The position numbers and the translations under genes are program-made. A model generated the notes under the pieces. It saw only the letters and a list, made by a program, of their open reading frames with translations. It was not told where the DNA came from and made no database searches. This document shows, piece after piece, positions 6,891-13,604 of a stretch of 13,604 nt of DNA. Source of the stretch: a bacterium. GTDB lineage: Bacteria; Krumholzibacteriota; Krumholzibacteriia; JACNKJ01. The stretch lies in contig JACNKJ010000102.1 of the NCBI GenBank assembly GCA_014382085.1, forward strand, positions 1-13,604. Reading direction: 5' to 3'. Each line of letters starts with the position of its first letter. The stretch's first letter is position 1.

Positions 6891-8621
6891 TCAGTCAACA
6901 GCCTGCCGCATCCGATAGACGAGCGTGAACCCTCCCAGGATGAACGCCGAGGACGCCCAAATGAGGGGAAGGGGCATTCCAAAAAACGCGAAACCGATGC
7001 CGAAGAGCAATCCGTAAACCACGGCGATGCCGGCCAGCACGTTGATCCAAACACCACCAGCGCTCTCACGTTCAATGCCCTCTCCGTGAGCACCCCAAAA
7101 ACCCGGCGCGCGTGTTTGGGTGAGGAATGCACGCAGTTTCGTGGAATCGGTGGCTGGCCCGACAAAGGCCACGGTCATCCACACCGCGCCCGAGATGCCC
7201 ACGTTCCAAACGAAGATCTCCCACGTAGAAAACTGGTATCCGAACCAGTCGCCCTTGTTGGCGAGATTTAGCAAAGTGGCCACGATGAGACTCGAAGCCA
7301 TGGCCGCGATTTCACTCCAGGCATTGATCCGCCACCAGAACCATCGAAGCAGGAAAACCGCACCCGCGCCCGCGACGAGTTGCAGAAGAAAAACGAAAAG
7401 GAAGCTGATGGAGTTATTGAGCCAAGCCACCATGCTACCCAGGATCACCACCACCACACCGGTAATGCGCGCAATTCGCACATAATGCTTCTCACTAGCG
7501 TCCTTTTTCCAGAATCGTCGGTAGACGTCGTGCACGAAGTAGCTGGAAGCCAAATTCATGTGCGTATCGATGGTCGACATGAAAGCCGCCAGCATGGCCG
7601 CCAGCATGAGACCGAGCCATCCCGGCCCCAGGTATTTCGCCATCATGGCCGGATAGACAGCCTTGTGATCGGTCATCTCGGGAAAAACCCAAAGACTCGC
7701 CAAGGCCACTAGGAACCATGGCCAGGGACGAATGGCGTAGGTCACGATCACGAACCAGAGCATGCCGAGACGGCTATCGCGTTCGCTCTTTGCCGCGTTC
7801 ATCCTTTGGATGAGCACACCACCACCATCGCTGTATTTCCAACTCCACCATTGGACCAGGACGGCTACGGCGAATCCCATGAAGGCTCCGCGAAATGCGG
7901 GGCTGGCCCAGTCGAATCCTGTAAGGGGTGCCATCTCCGCAGCTTGTCGACCCGCGCCGTCAAGCAAATTTGGCAAGCGTTCGCGAAGACCCGCCATGCC
8001 GCCCTCGGCGCCAAGCACCTTGAAAGCCAGCAAGACCGCCCCTCCCATGGCCACCACGAACTGAAGCATATCGGTAGCCACAACGCCCCAAAGCCCCGCG
8101 AGGGACGCATAGGTGGAAGCCAGCGCGATGCAGACCAGAAGAGTCATCCATTTGGGAACACCGAAGATTCCTGCAATGGCTGTCATGGCGAGAATCACCC
8201 ATCCAAGCACCACCACGTTGGTGATGAACGCATAGAAGATGCCCTTGGCGCCGCGTAGAGCTGCGGCACCCCGGCCGCTATAGCGCATTTCGCAGAATTC
8301 CACGTCGGTGGTCACGCCGCTTCGATGCCAGAGCTTTGCCAGGAAGAAGGTCGTCACCAAATGGCTGATGGCGAAGTTAAACCAAACCCAATTGCCCGAG
8401 ATGCCCTCGCTTCGCACGATTTCGGTAACGACCAAGGGTGTGTCGCTCGCGAAAGTGGTGGCGGCCATGCTGGTTCCCGCCACCCACCATGGCAGGCTGC
8501 GACCCGAGAGGAAGAATTCTTGGGTTGAGCTTCCGGCTCTTCTCGAAAAGGCCAGACCCATGCCCAGCATAAGAGCCAGGTAGGCGGCGATAATGGCGAA
8601 GTCTACAAATTGCAGAGGCAT
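6891..8621 (-). CDS. Sodium:solute symporter (SSS family), substrate unknown
   Basis: Inner-membrane secondary transporter using the sodium gradient to import a small solute. It has 576 residues from ATG 8621, chosen because GGAG lies four bases upstream and MPLQFVDFAIIAAYLALMLGMG is a typical family start; GTG 8645 would add eight residues. Recognisable features are FFLSGRSLPWW (36-46), followed by TSMAATTFASDTP in the broken first core helix, a large hydrophobic repeat unit, and the family signature FMSTIDTHMNLASSYFVHDVYRRF (starting near 347), which carries the Ser/Thr residues expected at the Na2 site. I count about 13-14 membrane segments, including two C-terminal ones (about 526-568) past the core. 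Sugar, proline, pantothenate and other substrates are all possible and nothing nearby decides. It is divergent from the DUF4139 gene. Confidence 0.92.
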   Translation of the reverse strand: MPLQFVDFAIIAAYLALMLGMGLAFSRRAGSSTQEFFLSGRSLPWWVAGTSMAATTFASDTPLVVTEIVRSEGISGNWVWFNFAISHLVTTFFLAKLWHRSGVTTDVEFCEMRYSGRGAAALRGAKGIFYAFITNVVVLGWVILAMTAIAGIFGVPKWMTLLVCIALASTYASLAGLWGVVATDMLQFVVAMGGAVLLAFKVLGAEGGMAGLRERLPNLLDGAGRQAAEMAPLTGFDWASPAFRGAFMGFAVAVLVQWWSWKYSDGGGVLIQRMNAAKSERDSRLGMLWFVIVTYAIRPWPWFLVALASLWVFPEMTDHKAVYPAMMAKYLGPGWLGLMLAAMLAAFMSTIDTHMNLASSYFVHDVYRRFWKKDASEKHYVRIARITGVVVVILGSMVAWLNNSISFLFVFLLQLVAGAGAVFLLRWFWWRINAWSEIAAMASSLIVATLLNLANKGDWFGYQFSTWEIFVWNVGISGAVWMTVAFVGPATDSTKLRAFLTQTRAPGFWGAHGEGIERESAGGVWINVLAGIAVVYGLLFGIGFAFFGMPLPLIWASSAFILGGFTLVYRMRQAVD

Positions 8622-8697
8622 AGGGCTCCATTGAGGATTCGTCACTTAACCTGTAAACGCTTCGCTGGAATCTGTCCACTCATCACTACCTGAAAGC

Positions 8698-8726
8698 TTG
8701 TGGTGTTTATCCCCCCGATCTATGAT
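8698..8726 (+). promoter_or_regulatory. Candidate promoter for the DUF4139-type gene
   Basis: TTGTGG (8698-8703) and TATGAT (8721-8726) are spaced by 17 bases; the -10 matches five of six consensus positions, the -35 only three. The start point would fall near 8733, giving a leader of only about 12 bases that begins at the ribosome binding site. The remainder of the 123-base divergent gap (8622-8744) shows no convincing promoter for the symporter. Confidence 0.3.
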
Positions 8727-8734
8727 CCGCGCGA

Positions 8735-8740
8735 AGGAGG
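8735..8740 (+). promoter_or_regulatory. Strong Shine-Dalgarno sequence AGGAGG
   Basis: A perfect AGGAGG four bases before ATG 8745 fixes the start of the DUF4139-type gene, against an in-frame upstream start at 8700 that would place 15 non-signal residues before the signal peptide. It is the strongest ribosome binding site in the window. Confidence 0.8.
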
Positions 8741-8744
8741 AACC

Positions 8745-10115
8745 ATGAAAAAGATAATGTTGGTCCTGATGGCTCTCGCCCTGGCAAGTGCTTCGGGAGC
8801 GGACGATCTCGAAGTCACGGTCTACAACAACGGCGTAGGTCTGGTGAAGGAAATCCGCGAGTTGAAGATTCAGCGGGGAGTTCACGAGCTCGCTTATCCC
8901 GGTGTTCCCGAGCGGCTCCAACCGGAGACCGTTCACTTCCTGAGTATGCGCGATCCTGAAGGCACCCGTGTGCTGGAGCAAAATTATCGATATGACCTTC
9001 TAAATCGGGAAAGCCTGCTCGAGCGCTACCGAGGCCAGGAAGTCAAGGCATGGGTGGATGGAGACTGGCGCAGGGTTCGCCTTCTCGCGCATGGAACGCC
9101 TCCTAGCGAATCCACGCCCATTGGACGCATTCTCGAAGTGGACGGGGAAATCCACATTGAAGGATTCATCCTTCCCGCGCTCCCCGATGGTCTTCTACTT
9201 GAGCCTAGCCTGGTCTGGCTGATTGATTCGGATGAAGGCGGGTACCATGATGTCGAGCTCAGCTACATCACCGAGGGTCTGGCCTGGCAAGCCGACTATG
9301 TGGCCGTTATCGACAAGGAAAACCTACTCGATCTTACGGCGTGGGTAACCCTGGACAATCGCAGCGGACGCGCCTATGAAAACGCGCGCCTCAAGCTTGT
9401 GGCCGGAGACGTGAAGCGTGTTTCCAGCGGAATTCAGGTTCGTGGTGGACGGGGGAAAGAATACGCCATGATGGCTGACGCGGCCCCCAGCAACGGATTT
9501 GCCGAGGAAGAGTTCTTCGAGTATCACCTCTACACTCTCGGCCGCCCCACCACGATTCTGGATCGCGAAAAGAAGCAGCTGGAACTTTTCGCCGAGACCG
9601 GCACCGAGGCCCTGCGCCGCTATCTCTTCGAATCCTGGTATCAGCATGAAGATGCCGAACCACGCGCCTTGGATGTTTCACTGGAGTTTGAGAATTCCAA
9701 GGAGAAGGGCCCCGGTGTCCCGCTTCCCAAGGGTATCGTTCGCGTTTATATGGAAGACGATTCGGGACAGTTGCAGTTTGCTGGCGAGGATGCTATTCCC
9801 CACACTCCCAAAGACGAAACAGTTCGCCTCAAGGTGGGTGAAACCTTCGACCTGCGCGGTGAACATCGTGTGCTGCGAGTGGATCGCAAATACAAGGGCA
9901 GCGTGCACGAGTTGGACATCGAGATCACGCTTCGCAATCATAAGGATGAAGAGGTCGTTTTCACCGCCGTGGAAAACATCTATCGAGGTAGCGAGTGGAA
10001 GCTGCTGGCGCACAGTCACGACTACACGCGTCTGAGCAACGGAAAATTCCAGTTCGAGGTGAAGGTGCCCGCCAAGGGCGAGACGAAAGTCACCTACACG
10101 ATTCGAGTCGAATAA
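8745..10115 (+). CDS. Exported DUF4139-type protein of unknown function
   Basis: The protein has 456 residues with a Sec signal peptide (MKKIMLVLMALALASASGA, cleavage about residue 19). The mature N-terminus reads LEVTVYNNGVGLVKEIRELKIQRGVHEL, the beta-strand opening typical of DUF4139 proteins. LSYITEGLAWQADYVAVID (172-190), AWVTLDNRSGRAYENARLKLVAGDV (199-223) and a C-terminal repeat-like section (EITLRNHKDEEVVFTAVENIYRG..., then KVPAKGETKVTYTIRV) match the later part of that domain. I do not see the DUF4140 head or central coiled coil found in longer mucoidy-inhibitor-A-like relatives, so this is a compact form. It lacks a lipobox, sorting tail and membrane anchor, suggesting a periplasmic protein. 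It is monocistronic, with a strong ribosome binding site and terminator, so it may be well expressed. The function is unknown for the family. Confidence 0.82.
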   Translation: MKKIMLVLMALALASASGADDLEVTVYNNGVGLVKEIRELKIQRGVHELAYPGVPERLQPETVHFLSMRDPEGTRVLEQNYRYDLLNRESLLERYRGQEVKAWVDGDWRRVRLLAHGTPPSESTPIGRILEVDGEIHIEGFILPALPDGLLLEPSLVWLIDSDEGGYHDVELSYITEGLAWQADYVAVIDKENLLDLTAWVTLDNRSGRAYENARLKLVAGDVKRVSSGIQVRGGRGKEYAMMADAAPSNGFAEEEFFEYHLYTLGRPTTILDREKKQLELFAETGTEALRRYLFESWYQHEDAEPRALDVSLEFENSKEKGPGVPLPKGIVRVYMEDDSGQLQFAGEDAIPHTPKDETVRLKVGETFDLRGEHRVLRVDRKYKGSVHELDIEITLRNHKDEEVVFTAVENIYRGSEWKLLAHSHDYTRLSNGKFQFEVKVPAKGETKVTYTIRVE

Positions 10116-10135
10116 AGAGTGAGTGGTAAAGATGG

Positions 10136-10165
10136 GAGCCTCCCGGCAGGGGGGCTCTTTTTTTT
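10136..10165 (+). terminator. Rho-independent terminator of the DUF4139-type gene
   Basis: A nine-pair GC-rich stem (10136-10144 with 10149-10157, one G-T pair) closes a GGCA loop and is followed directly by eight T residues (10158-10165). It begins 20 bases after the stop codon. Its T run includes part of the TAA stop of the opposing flippase gene, so the convergent genes are separated by this element alone. On the minus strand there is no comparable T run. Confidence 0.93.
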
Positions 10166-11594
10166 AGCTTCGAGGTCGCAGGATGCTTTTCAGTTCGGAC
10201 ATTCGAGTTGCTCGTGTGGCCAGCAATGCCCCCAGACTCACGCCGAGCACAAGAAACAGAGCGATCAGCAATCCCGGATCCAGAACACGGCGAATTGCAA
10301 GCAACACCGAAGCCGCAAGAATCCAAGCTGCTAGTGTCCGTGCAATGGGCGTGGAAGCGGGGTGATAGCCCAATCGCATAACTGCGGCTAGATTGAGTGC
10401 GGCCATGAGGGTTTCACCTGTTAGCAACGCGATGACAGCGCCGGCAATTCCCATGCGTGGCATAAGCACGAATAGAAGCGAAATACTGCTCCCCACGCCG
10501 ACAACGGCCCAGATGCTTCGCTCCCACTGACGATCCACCGCCGTTAGAACATTGCCCGCCGACAACACCACAAAACGCAAAGGCAAGAGGGCTGCCAGCC
10601 ATGGAATCCAGCTTGCGGTGGCGGCGAATTCTTCACCGAACAGAACGAGTACAAGAGGTTTCGCGAAGAGTGTGGCCATGAGCAAGGGGACGGTGGCGAG
10701 AATGAGGGAGCGATGCAGATAGTCGCTAAAAAACTCGCCCAAGCGCTCCCTAGCATTGCGCCCCAAATCGAAAATCACCGGAAGGACCGCTGTCTGCAGG
10801 GTGGCCGGCAGCACTTGCATCACGATCATCAATCGCGCTGCGGCTCCGTAGATACCTCTTTCGTCGGCGGCCAGAAATTCGCGTGCGGCCAACATGTCAA
10901 AACGTGAACCGGCCGTGTAAAGGAGGCTTGAGATGGCGAAGAATAGGCCCTCGCGTCCAAAGCTTTGCCGGAGAGTCATGCTGCCGTGTATTGGCTTGGC
11001 AAAACGCTTCGAGGCAAGGGCAATGGTTCCGGCGGCCGTAACACCGCTGATGGCGAAATATAGCCATCCGTAAAAGAGCAGACCGGCGCCTTGTGCCCAG
11101 CCGGTAAGTACCGCAGCTAAAAGGCCCAAACGACCGGCCACAAGAATGAGTGCCGAGTATTCCATTCGCTGGAAAACCTGGAAGACACCGTCGAACATGG
11201 CCTGGAAACTATCGGCGATCTTACAAAGGCTAAGCAGGAGAACCAACTGATAGGCGGGACTCATCCAGCCCCAACGGAGCGCGTAGAGGTGCATGGCTCC
11301 CAAGACCAAGACGGCCAAGCCGCCTTTGATGATGAGAATATTCGCCAGATGCGCACCCACGCGATCGCGATCTGCGGCGCCTTCCTTGATGAGAATGCGC
11401 GTGAGACCCAAATCCAGCATGGCTGCAAAGAGTTCGCTGATTCCAAGGGCCGTGATAAATTCGCCGTAGTTCTCAACACCCAATGCGCGGGCGAGAATGA
11501 CCGTCACGGCGAAGCCCACGGCCAAAGCGGTGTAGCGGCCGAAGAAGAGCGAAAGGAAATTGCGTAGGATGGCGCTCAAAGGCGCGGCCTCCAT
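10164..11594 (-). CDS. Polysaccharide flippase, Wzx/MATE-like (oligosaccharide translocase)
   Basis: Inner-membrane protein of the MOP superfamily that would flip lipid-linked sugar units for surface polysaccharide assembly. The 476 residues are highly hydrophobic with about 12-14 helices. The N-terminal signature is clear: FFGRYTALAVGFAVTVILARALGVENYGEFI (about 17-47), then AAMLDLGLTRILIKEGA (57-73; DLGL is the family's usual helix-2 motif). ADERGIYGAAARLM in the middle and the second half's GNVLTAVDRQWERSI/GIAGAVIALLTGE are also characteristic. The ATG at 11594 has no near Shine-Dalgarno. An in-frame TTG at 11579 has GGAGG about eight bases upstream and would shorten the protein by five residues. 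The gene starts 18 bases after the P-domain protein's stop, so it is probably co-transcribed. No glycosyltransferase is in view to indicate the polymer. Confidence 0.88.
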   Translation of the reverse strand: MEAAPLSAILRNFLSLFFGRYTALAVGFAVTVILARALGVENYGEFITALGISELFAAMLDLGLTRILIKEGAADRDRVGAHLANILIIKGGLAVLVLGAMHLYALRWGWMSPAYQLVLLLSLCKIADSFQAMFDGVFQVFQRMEYSALILVAGRLGLLAAVLTGWAQGAGLLFYGWLYFAISGVTAAGTIALASKRFAKPIHGSMTLRQSFGREGLFFAISSLLYTAGSRFDMLAAREFLAADERGIYGAAARLMIVMQVLPATLQTAVLPVIFDLGRNARERLGEFFSDYLHRSLILATVPLLMATLFAKPLVLVLFGEEFAATASWIPWLAALLPLRFVVLSAGNVLTAVDRQWERSIWAVVGVGSSISLLFVLMPRMGIAGAVIALLTGETLMAALNLAAVMRLGYHPASTPIARTLAAWILAASVLLAIRRVLDPGLLIALFLVLGVSLGALLATRATRMSELKSILRPRS

Positions 11595-11612
11595 GGGATG
11601 TGGCCGCGTTCC

Positions 11613-13604
11613 CTACTTGAGCAGGAGCATCTTGTGGACAGCTTCCATCTCGCCCGAACGCAGGCGAGCGAAATAGACTCCACTGGACAGGGCGCGGCCC
11701 TTTTGGTCCGTCCCATGCCATACCACCGAATAAGTTCCGGCGGCAAGGTTTTCATCGCGGAGAAGGGCGAGACGGCGGCCGCGTAGATCGAAGATTTCCA
11801 ACATTGTGCGACCCGGTTCGGCCAAGTTGAACTCCAGGCGGGTACTCGGATTGAAGGGATTGGGCCAATTGCCTCGTAGGCGGAATATCGCCGGCGTTTC
11901 CCCCACTTCCGTGGGCTGGCTGGGCACGGAGATGTGAAGACCCCAACTGTGGAGCGTACCCAAATCCTCTTGAGCATGATCTGAGACGTGGAAAACCCAG
12001 GGTCCGTTGATTGTCTCACCTCGAAGCTCATCTAGGTCGTCCACGGGAACAAGGGTCAGTGGATAGTTGCCAATGATATTGTCGGATGATCCGCCGCTGC
12101 GATTGTGCAAAAGCACTGAGGTCCCCGCTGGACTGACCAACTTAAGCATCAGATCGCCGATATAACTGTGGCTAAGGTTCACATCCACGTTTAGATCGAG
12201 GATCGAACCCACTTCATTCACCCAAATGGTGTCGGAAACCCCCACCGCATAATTGTCGGGAATGAGAAGTTCAGGTTGAGCTGAATAGTCGATCACGATA
12301 ATGGGTTGAAGTTCGAGAATGATCCCGTCGATCACCTGGCCATCGGTCAGAGTAAGCACACTGTCCACATCCGAATATCCGTATTTTTCAGCGTGTAAAA
12401 GAACATTGCCCGTCCAAACGCCTTCGAACTGAAAGCCACCGTCCGGCCCGGTGACCCAGGGTTCTTGATCGGTGAGCGTCACCAATACGCCTGAATGATC
12501 CCCCTGATCGCTAAGAAAGACGCTTCCCGAAACTTGCCCGTTGCCACCGGTGAATCCCGTCAGAAGCCAAGCCGCCGCGTTGCGTATGAGATGCTTTGCC
12601 TCCGTCTGGCCAATTCTTCCCAGATTGAAGGGCAGGAATACAGATTGTCCCCCGAGAGGATCCGGATCCATGTCGTGAACCACTACTCCTGCGGCGAATT
12701 CGTTGATATTGGTACCGAAAACCAATGTTGCATCGGGAGCCGGCGCGATCAAATCCTGATCGGTGTAGTGCTGATAGTTGAAGGGAATCGTGCCCGGCAA
12801 TTCATACGGATAGTTGGCCACGGCGTGATTGGGTGCCGACAGCTCCAGGTTTCCGCCGTAATCGGACAGCCAGCCCGAAGCATGCAGAACTGTGTTGAGG
12901 AAGGAACTGTCCTCGCGGAACTTATAGGCCAGCTCGCCTCCCTCGCAGATCAAGCGTCCGCCTCCAGCCGCATAGGATTCCAAGGCCGCCGGGATGCCAT
13001 CCACACTAAGAGGATCTTCTCGATCGGAACTACAGATCACGAGCAGATCGTAAGCCGTCCAAAGGGCGGGATCGCTAAGACCCAGAGTTTCACGCTGAAC
13101 CAGGTAACCCGCATCAAGCAGCGCCTCTTCGATCCAATCGGCAGAGGCGGATCTTTCGCCCTTCGGAGCCGCCGGCATCCATTCTTTGTTCGGTCCAGGC
13201 TTACCTCCGGATCCGCAGAAACTTTCGCCATCCTCTAGAAGAAGGACCAAGCCACCCTCACCTCGGATGGCGAATGCGTGTTCACCGATACTGGGATGGG
13301 CGGCTTGATTCGCCGCCTGCGCCGCATCGGTGGCAACAATGCGATAACGAATGGAGTCGCCCTCCATCACGCTTGAGACGAACTCGCCTTCGAAAATGTA
13401 TTCACCCAACAGCATCAGTTCAAAATCTTCTTGGCGCTCACCATTGAGCCAGGATTCGCAAGTCACCGAAGCAAGTCCGAGGTTGTCCTGCACCTGCGCT
13501 CGAACCGTCGCTGGCCAGACAGGAATGGCTTGATCGTTCAAGGGATCATGTTCAATGACTGGTGCCTCGAGGTCTTCCCCTACGTAGAAACTGTGCCAAA
13601 GCCC
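11613..13604 (-). CDS. Large secreted multidomain protein: amidotransferase-like fold, carboxypeptidase-regulatory-like domain, P-domain and sorting tail (N-terminus off the right edge)
   Basis: The frame stays open to the last base, so the 663 visible residues are a C-terminal part and the TTG at 13541 is not the true start. In order: a beta-sandwich-like segment (about 1-110; APVIEHDPLNDQ..., a phrase common in secreted peptidases), then a glutamine-amidotransferase-like Rossmann region (about 118-350; LVLLLEDGESF, YDLLVICSSDRED, LESYAAGGGRLICEGGE, ending KHLIRNAAAWLL). A carboxypeptidase-regulatory-like fold follows (about 355-432; VSGSVFLSDQGDHSGVLVTL, DGGFQF), then a proprotein-convertase P-domain (about 442-560; SYIGDLMLKLVSPAGTSVLLHNRSGG, GPWVFHVSDHAQEDLGTLHSWGLHI). 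The tail is at about 572-663 (WPNPFNPSTR, FDLRGRR, LSSGVYFARLR). P-domains usually accompany subtilisin-like or other secreted peptidases; any catalytic domain would lie beyond the window. It precedes the flippase gene by 18 bases. Confidence 0.85.
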   Translation of the reverse strand, partial: GLWHSFYVGEDLEAPVIEHDPLNDQAIPVWPATVRAQVQDNLGLASVTCESWLNGERQEDFELMLLGEYIFEGEFVSSVMEGDSIRYRIVATDAAQAANQAAHPSIGEHAFAIRGEGGLVLLLEDGESFCGSGGKPGPNKEWMPAAPKGERSASADWIEEALLDAGYLVQRETLGLSDPALWTAYDLLVICSSDREDPLSVDGIPAALESYAAGGGRLICEGGELAYKFREDSSFLNTVLHASGWLSDYGGNLELSAPNHAVANYPYELPGTIPFNYQHYTDQDLIAPAPDATLVFGTNINEFAAGVVVHDMDPDPLGGQSVFLPFNLGRIGQTEAKHLIRNAAAWLLTGFTGGNGQVSGSVFLSDQGDHSGVLVTLTDQEPWVTGPDGGFQFEGVWTGNVLLHAEKYGYSDVDSVLTLTDGQVIDGIILELQPIIVIDYSAQPELLIPDNYAVGVSDTIWVNEVGSILDLNVDVNLSHSYIGDLMLKLVSPAGTSVLLHNRSGGSSDNIIGNYPLTLVPVDDLDELRGETINGPWVFHVSDHAQEDLGTLHSWGLHISVPSQPTEVGETPAIFRLRGNWPNPFNPSTRLEFNLAEPGRTMLEIFDLRGRRLALLRDENLAAGTYSVVWHGTDQKGRALSSGVYFARLRSGEMEAVHKMLLLK
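11848..11867. repeat. 20-base exact match encoding the WPNPFNP tail motif, copy 2
   Basis: Partner of 1950-1969, inside the tail of the P-domain protein. The flanking bases differ, so identity is confined to the motif core. Confidence 0.6.
11931..12281 (-). other. P-domain (proprotein convertase type) within the secreted protein
   Basis: Visible residues about 442-558 carry the strand order and key words of PF01483: an opening pair of strands ending in LDLNVDVNLSHSYIGDL, LVSPAGTSVLL, then DNIIGNYPLT, GPWVFHVSDHAQEDLGTLHSWGLHIS. These domains stabilise or target secreted peptidases. The boundaries are approximate. Confidence 0.8.

Noticed and set aside
8715..8730. GATC-TAT-GATC inverted repeat upstream of the DUF4139 gene as an operator
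   Set aside because: Only four self-complementary bases per arm; too short to support beyond chance.
1950..11867. The pair of 20-base identical stretches as an attachment site or recombination repeat
   Set aside because: Both lie in the same reading frame of the same protein motif; shared codons for W-P-N-P-F-N-P explain them and there is no integrase or edge disruption.
12495..13238. A 247-codon plus-strand open frame opposite the P-domain protein
   Set aside because: Antisense to a gene with recognisable domains; no recognisable motif and no supporting start signal.
13533..13541. TTG at 13541 as the start of the right-hand gene
   Set aside because: The frame continues open to 13604 with sensible beta-sandwich sequence, and no signal peptide follows the TTG.
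1..13604. CRISPR array, tRNA, rRNA, insertion sequence or phage genes
   Set aside because: No regularly spaced repeats, cloverleaf-like sequence, transposase motif or phage protein was seen on either strand.

Overview
The window (13.6 kb) is moderately GC-rich bacterial chromosome with tightly packed genes. I see no tRNA, rRNA, CRISPR array, insertion sequence or phage gene. Two large secreted proteins end in a C-terminal domain built on W-P-N-P-F-N-P, followed by an xVFDxxGRR-type and an LSSGVY-type motif. This FlgD/'Por-secretion-tail'-like domain is widespread in the FCB group and neighbouring uncultured phyla (Eisenbacteria-, Krumholzibacteria-, Latescibacteria-like lineages). Together with the CotH/lamin-tail architecture it suggests a diderm bacterium from that part of the tree. 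That assignment is inference from domain style; I cannot name a species.

Layout, left to right. (1) Bases 1-4156, minus strand, read right to left: a secreted CotH-kinase-like protein with two lamin-tail domains and a sorting tail, a membrane sensor histidine kinase 31 bp downstream, and an NtrC-type response regulator whose GTG start overlaps the kinase stop (GTGA) and whose C-terminus runs off the left edge. (2) Bases 4157-4330: a divergent intergenic region with a candidate sigma-70 promoter and a 5'-leader hairpin for the CotH gene. (3) Bases 4331-6836, plus strand: an RlmN-family radical-SAM methyltransferase whose last bases overlap a cN-II-type HAD 5'-nucleotidase. (4) Bases 6891-8621, minus: a sodium:solute symporter. 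(5) Bases 8745-10115, plus: an exported DUF4139-type protein with a very strong ribosome binding site, closed by a textbook terminator. (6) Bases 10164-13604, minus: a large secreted multidomain protein (glutamine-amidotransferase-like fold, carboxypeptidase-regulatory-like domain, P-domain, sorting tail) entering from the right edge, followed 18 bp later by a Wzx/MATE-like polysaccharide flippase.

How they fit together. The rlmN-like/5'-nucleotidase pair is RNA modification plus nucleotide metabolism. Most of the rest concerns the cell envelope: two exported proteins with the same tail, a lipid-linked-glycan flippase, an exported DUF4139 protein, a solute symporter and a two-component system. 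The most notable arrangement is the CotH-like surface protein apparently co-transcribed with a two-component system. The most notable single gene is the RlmN homologue, which keeps its catalytic cysteines but has lost the usual SLHA and DIDAACGQL signatures.
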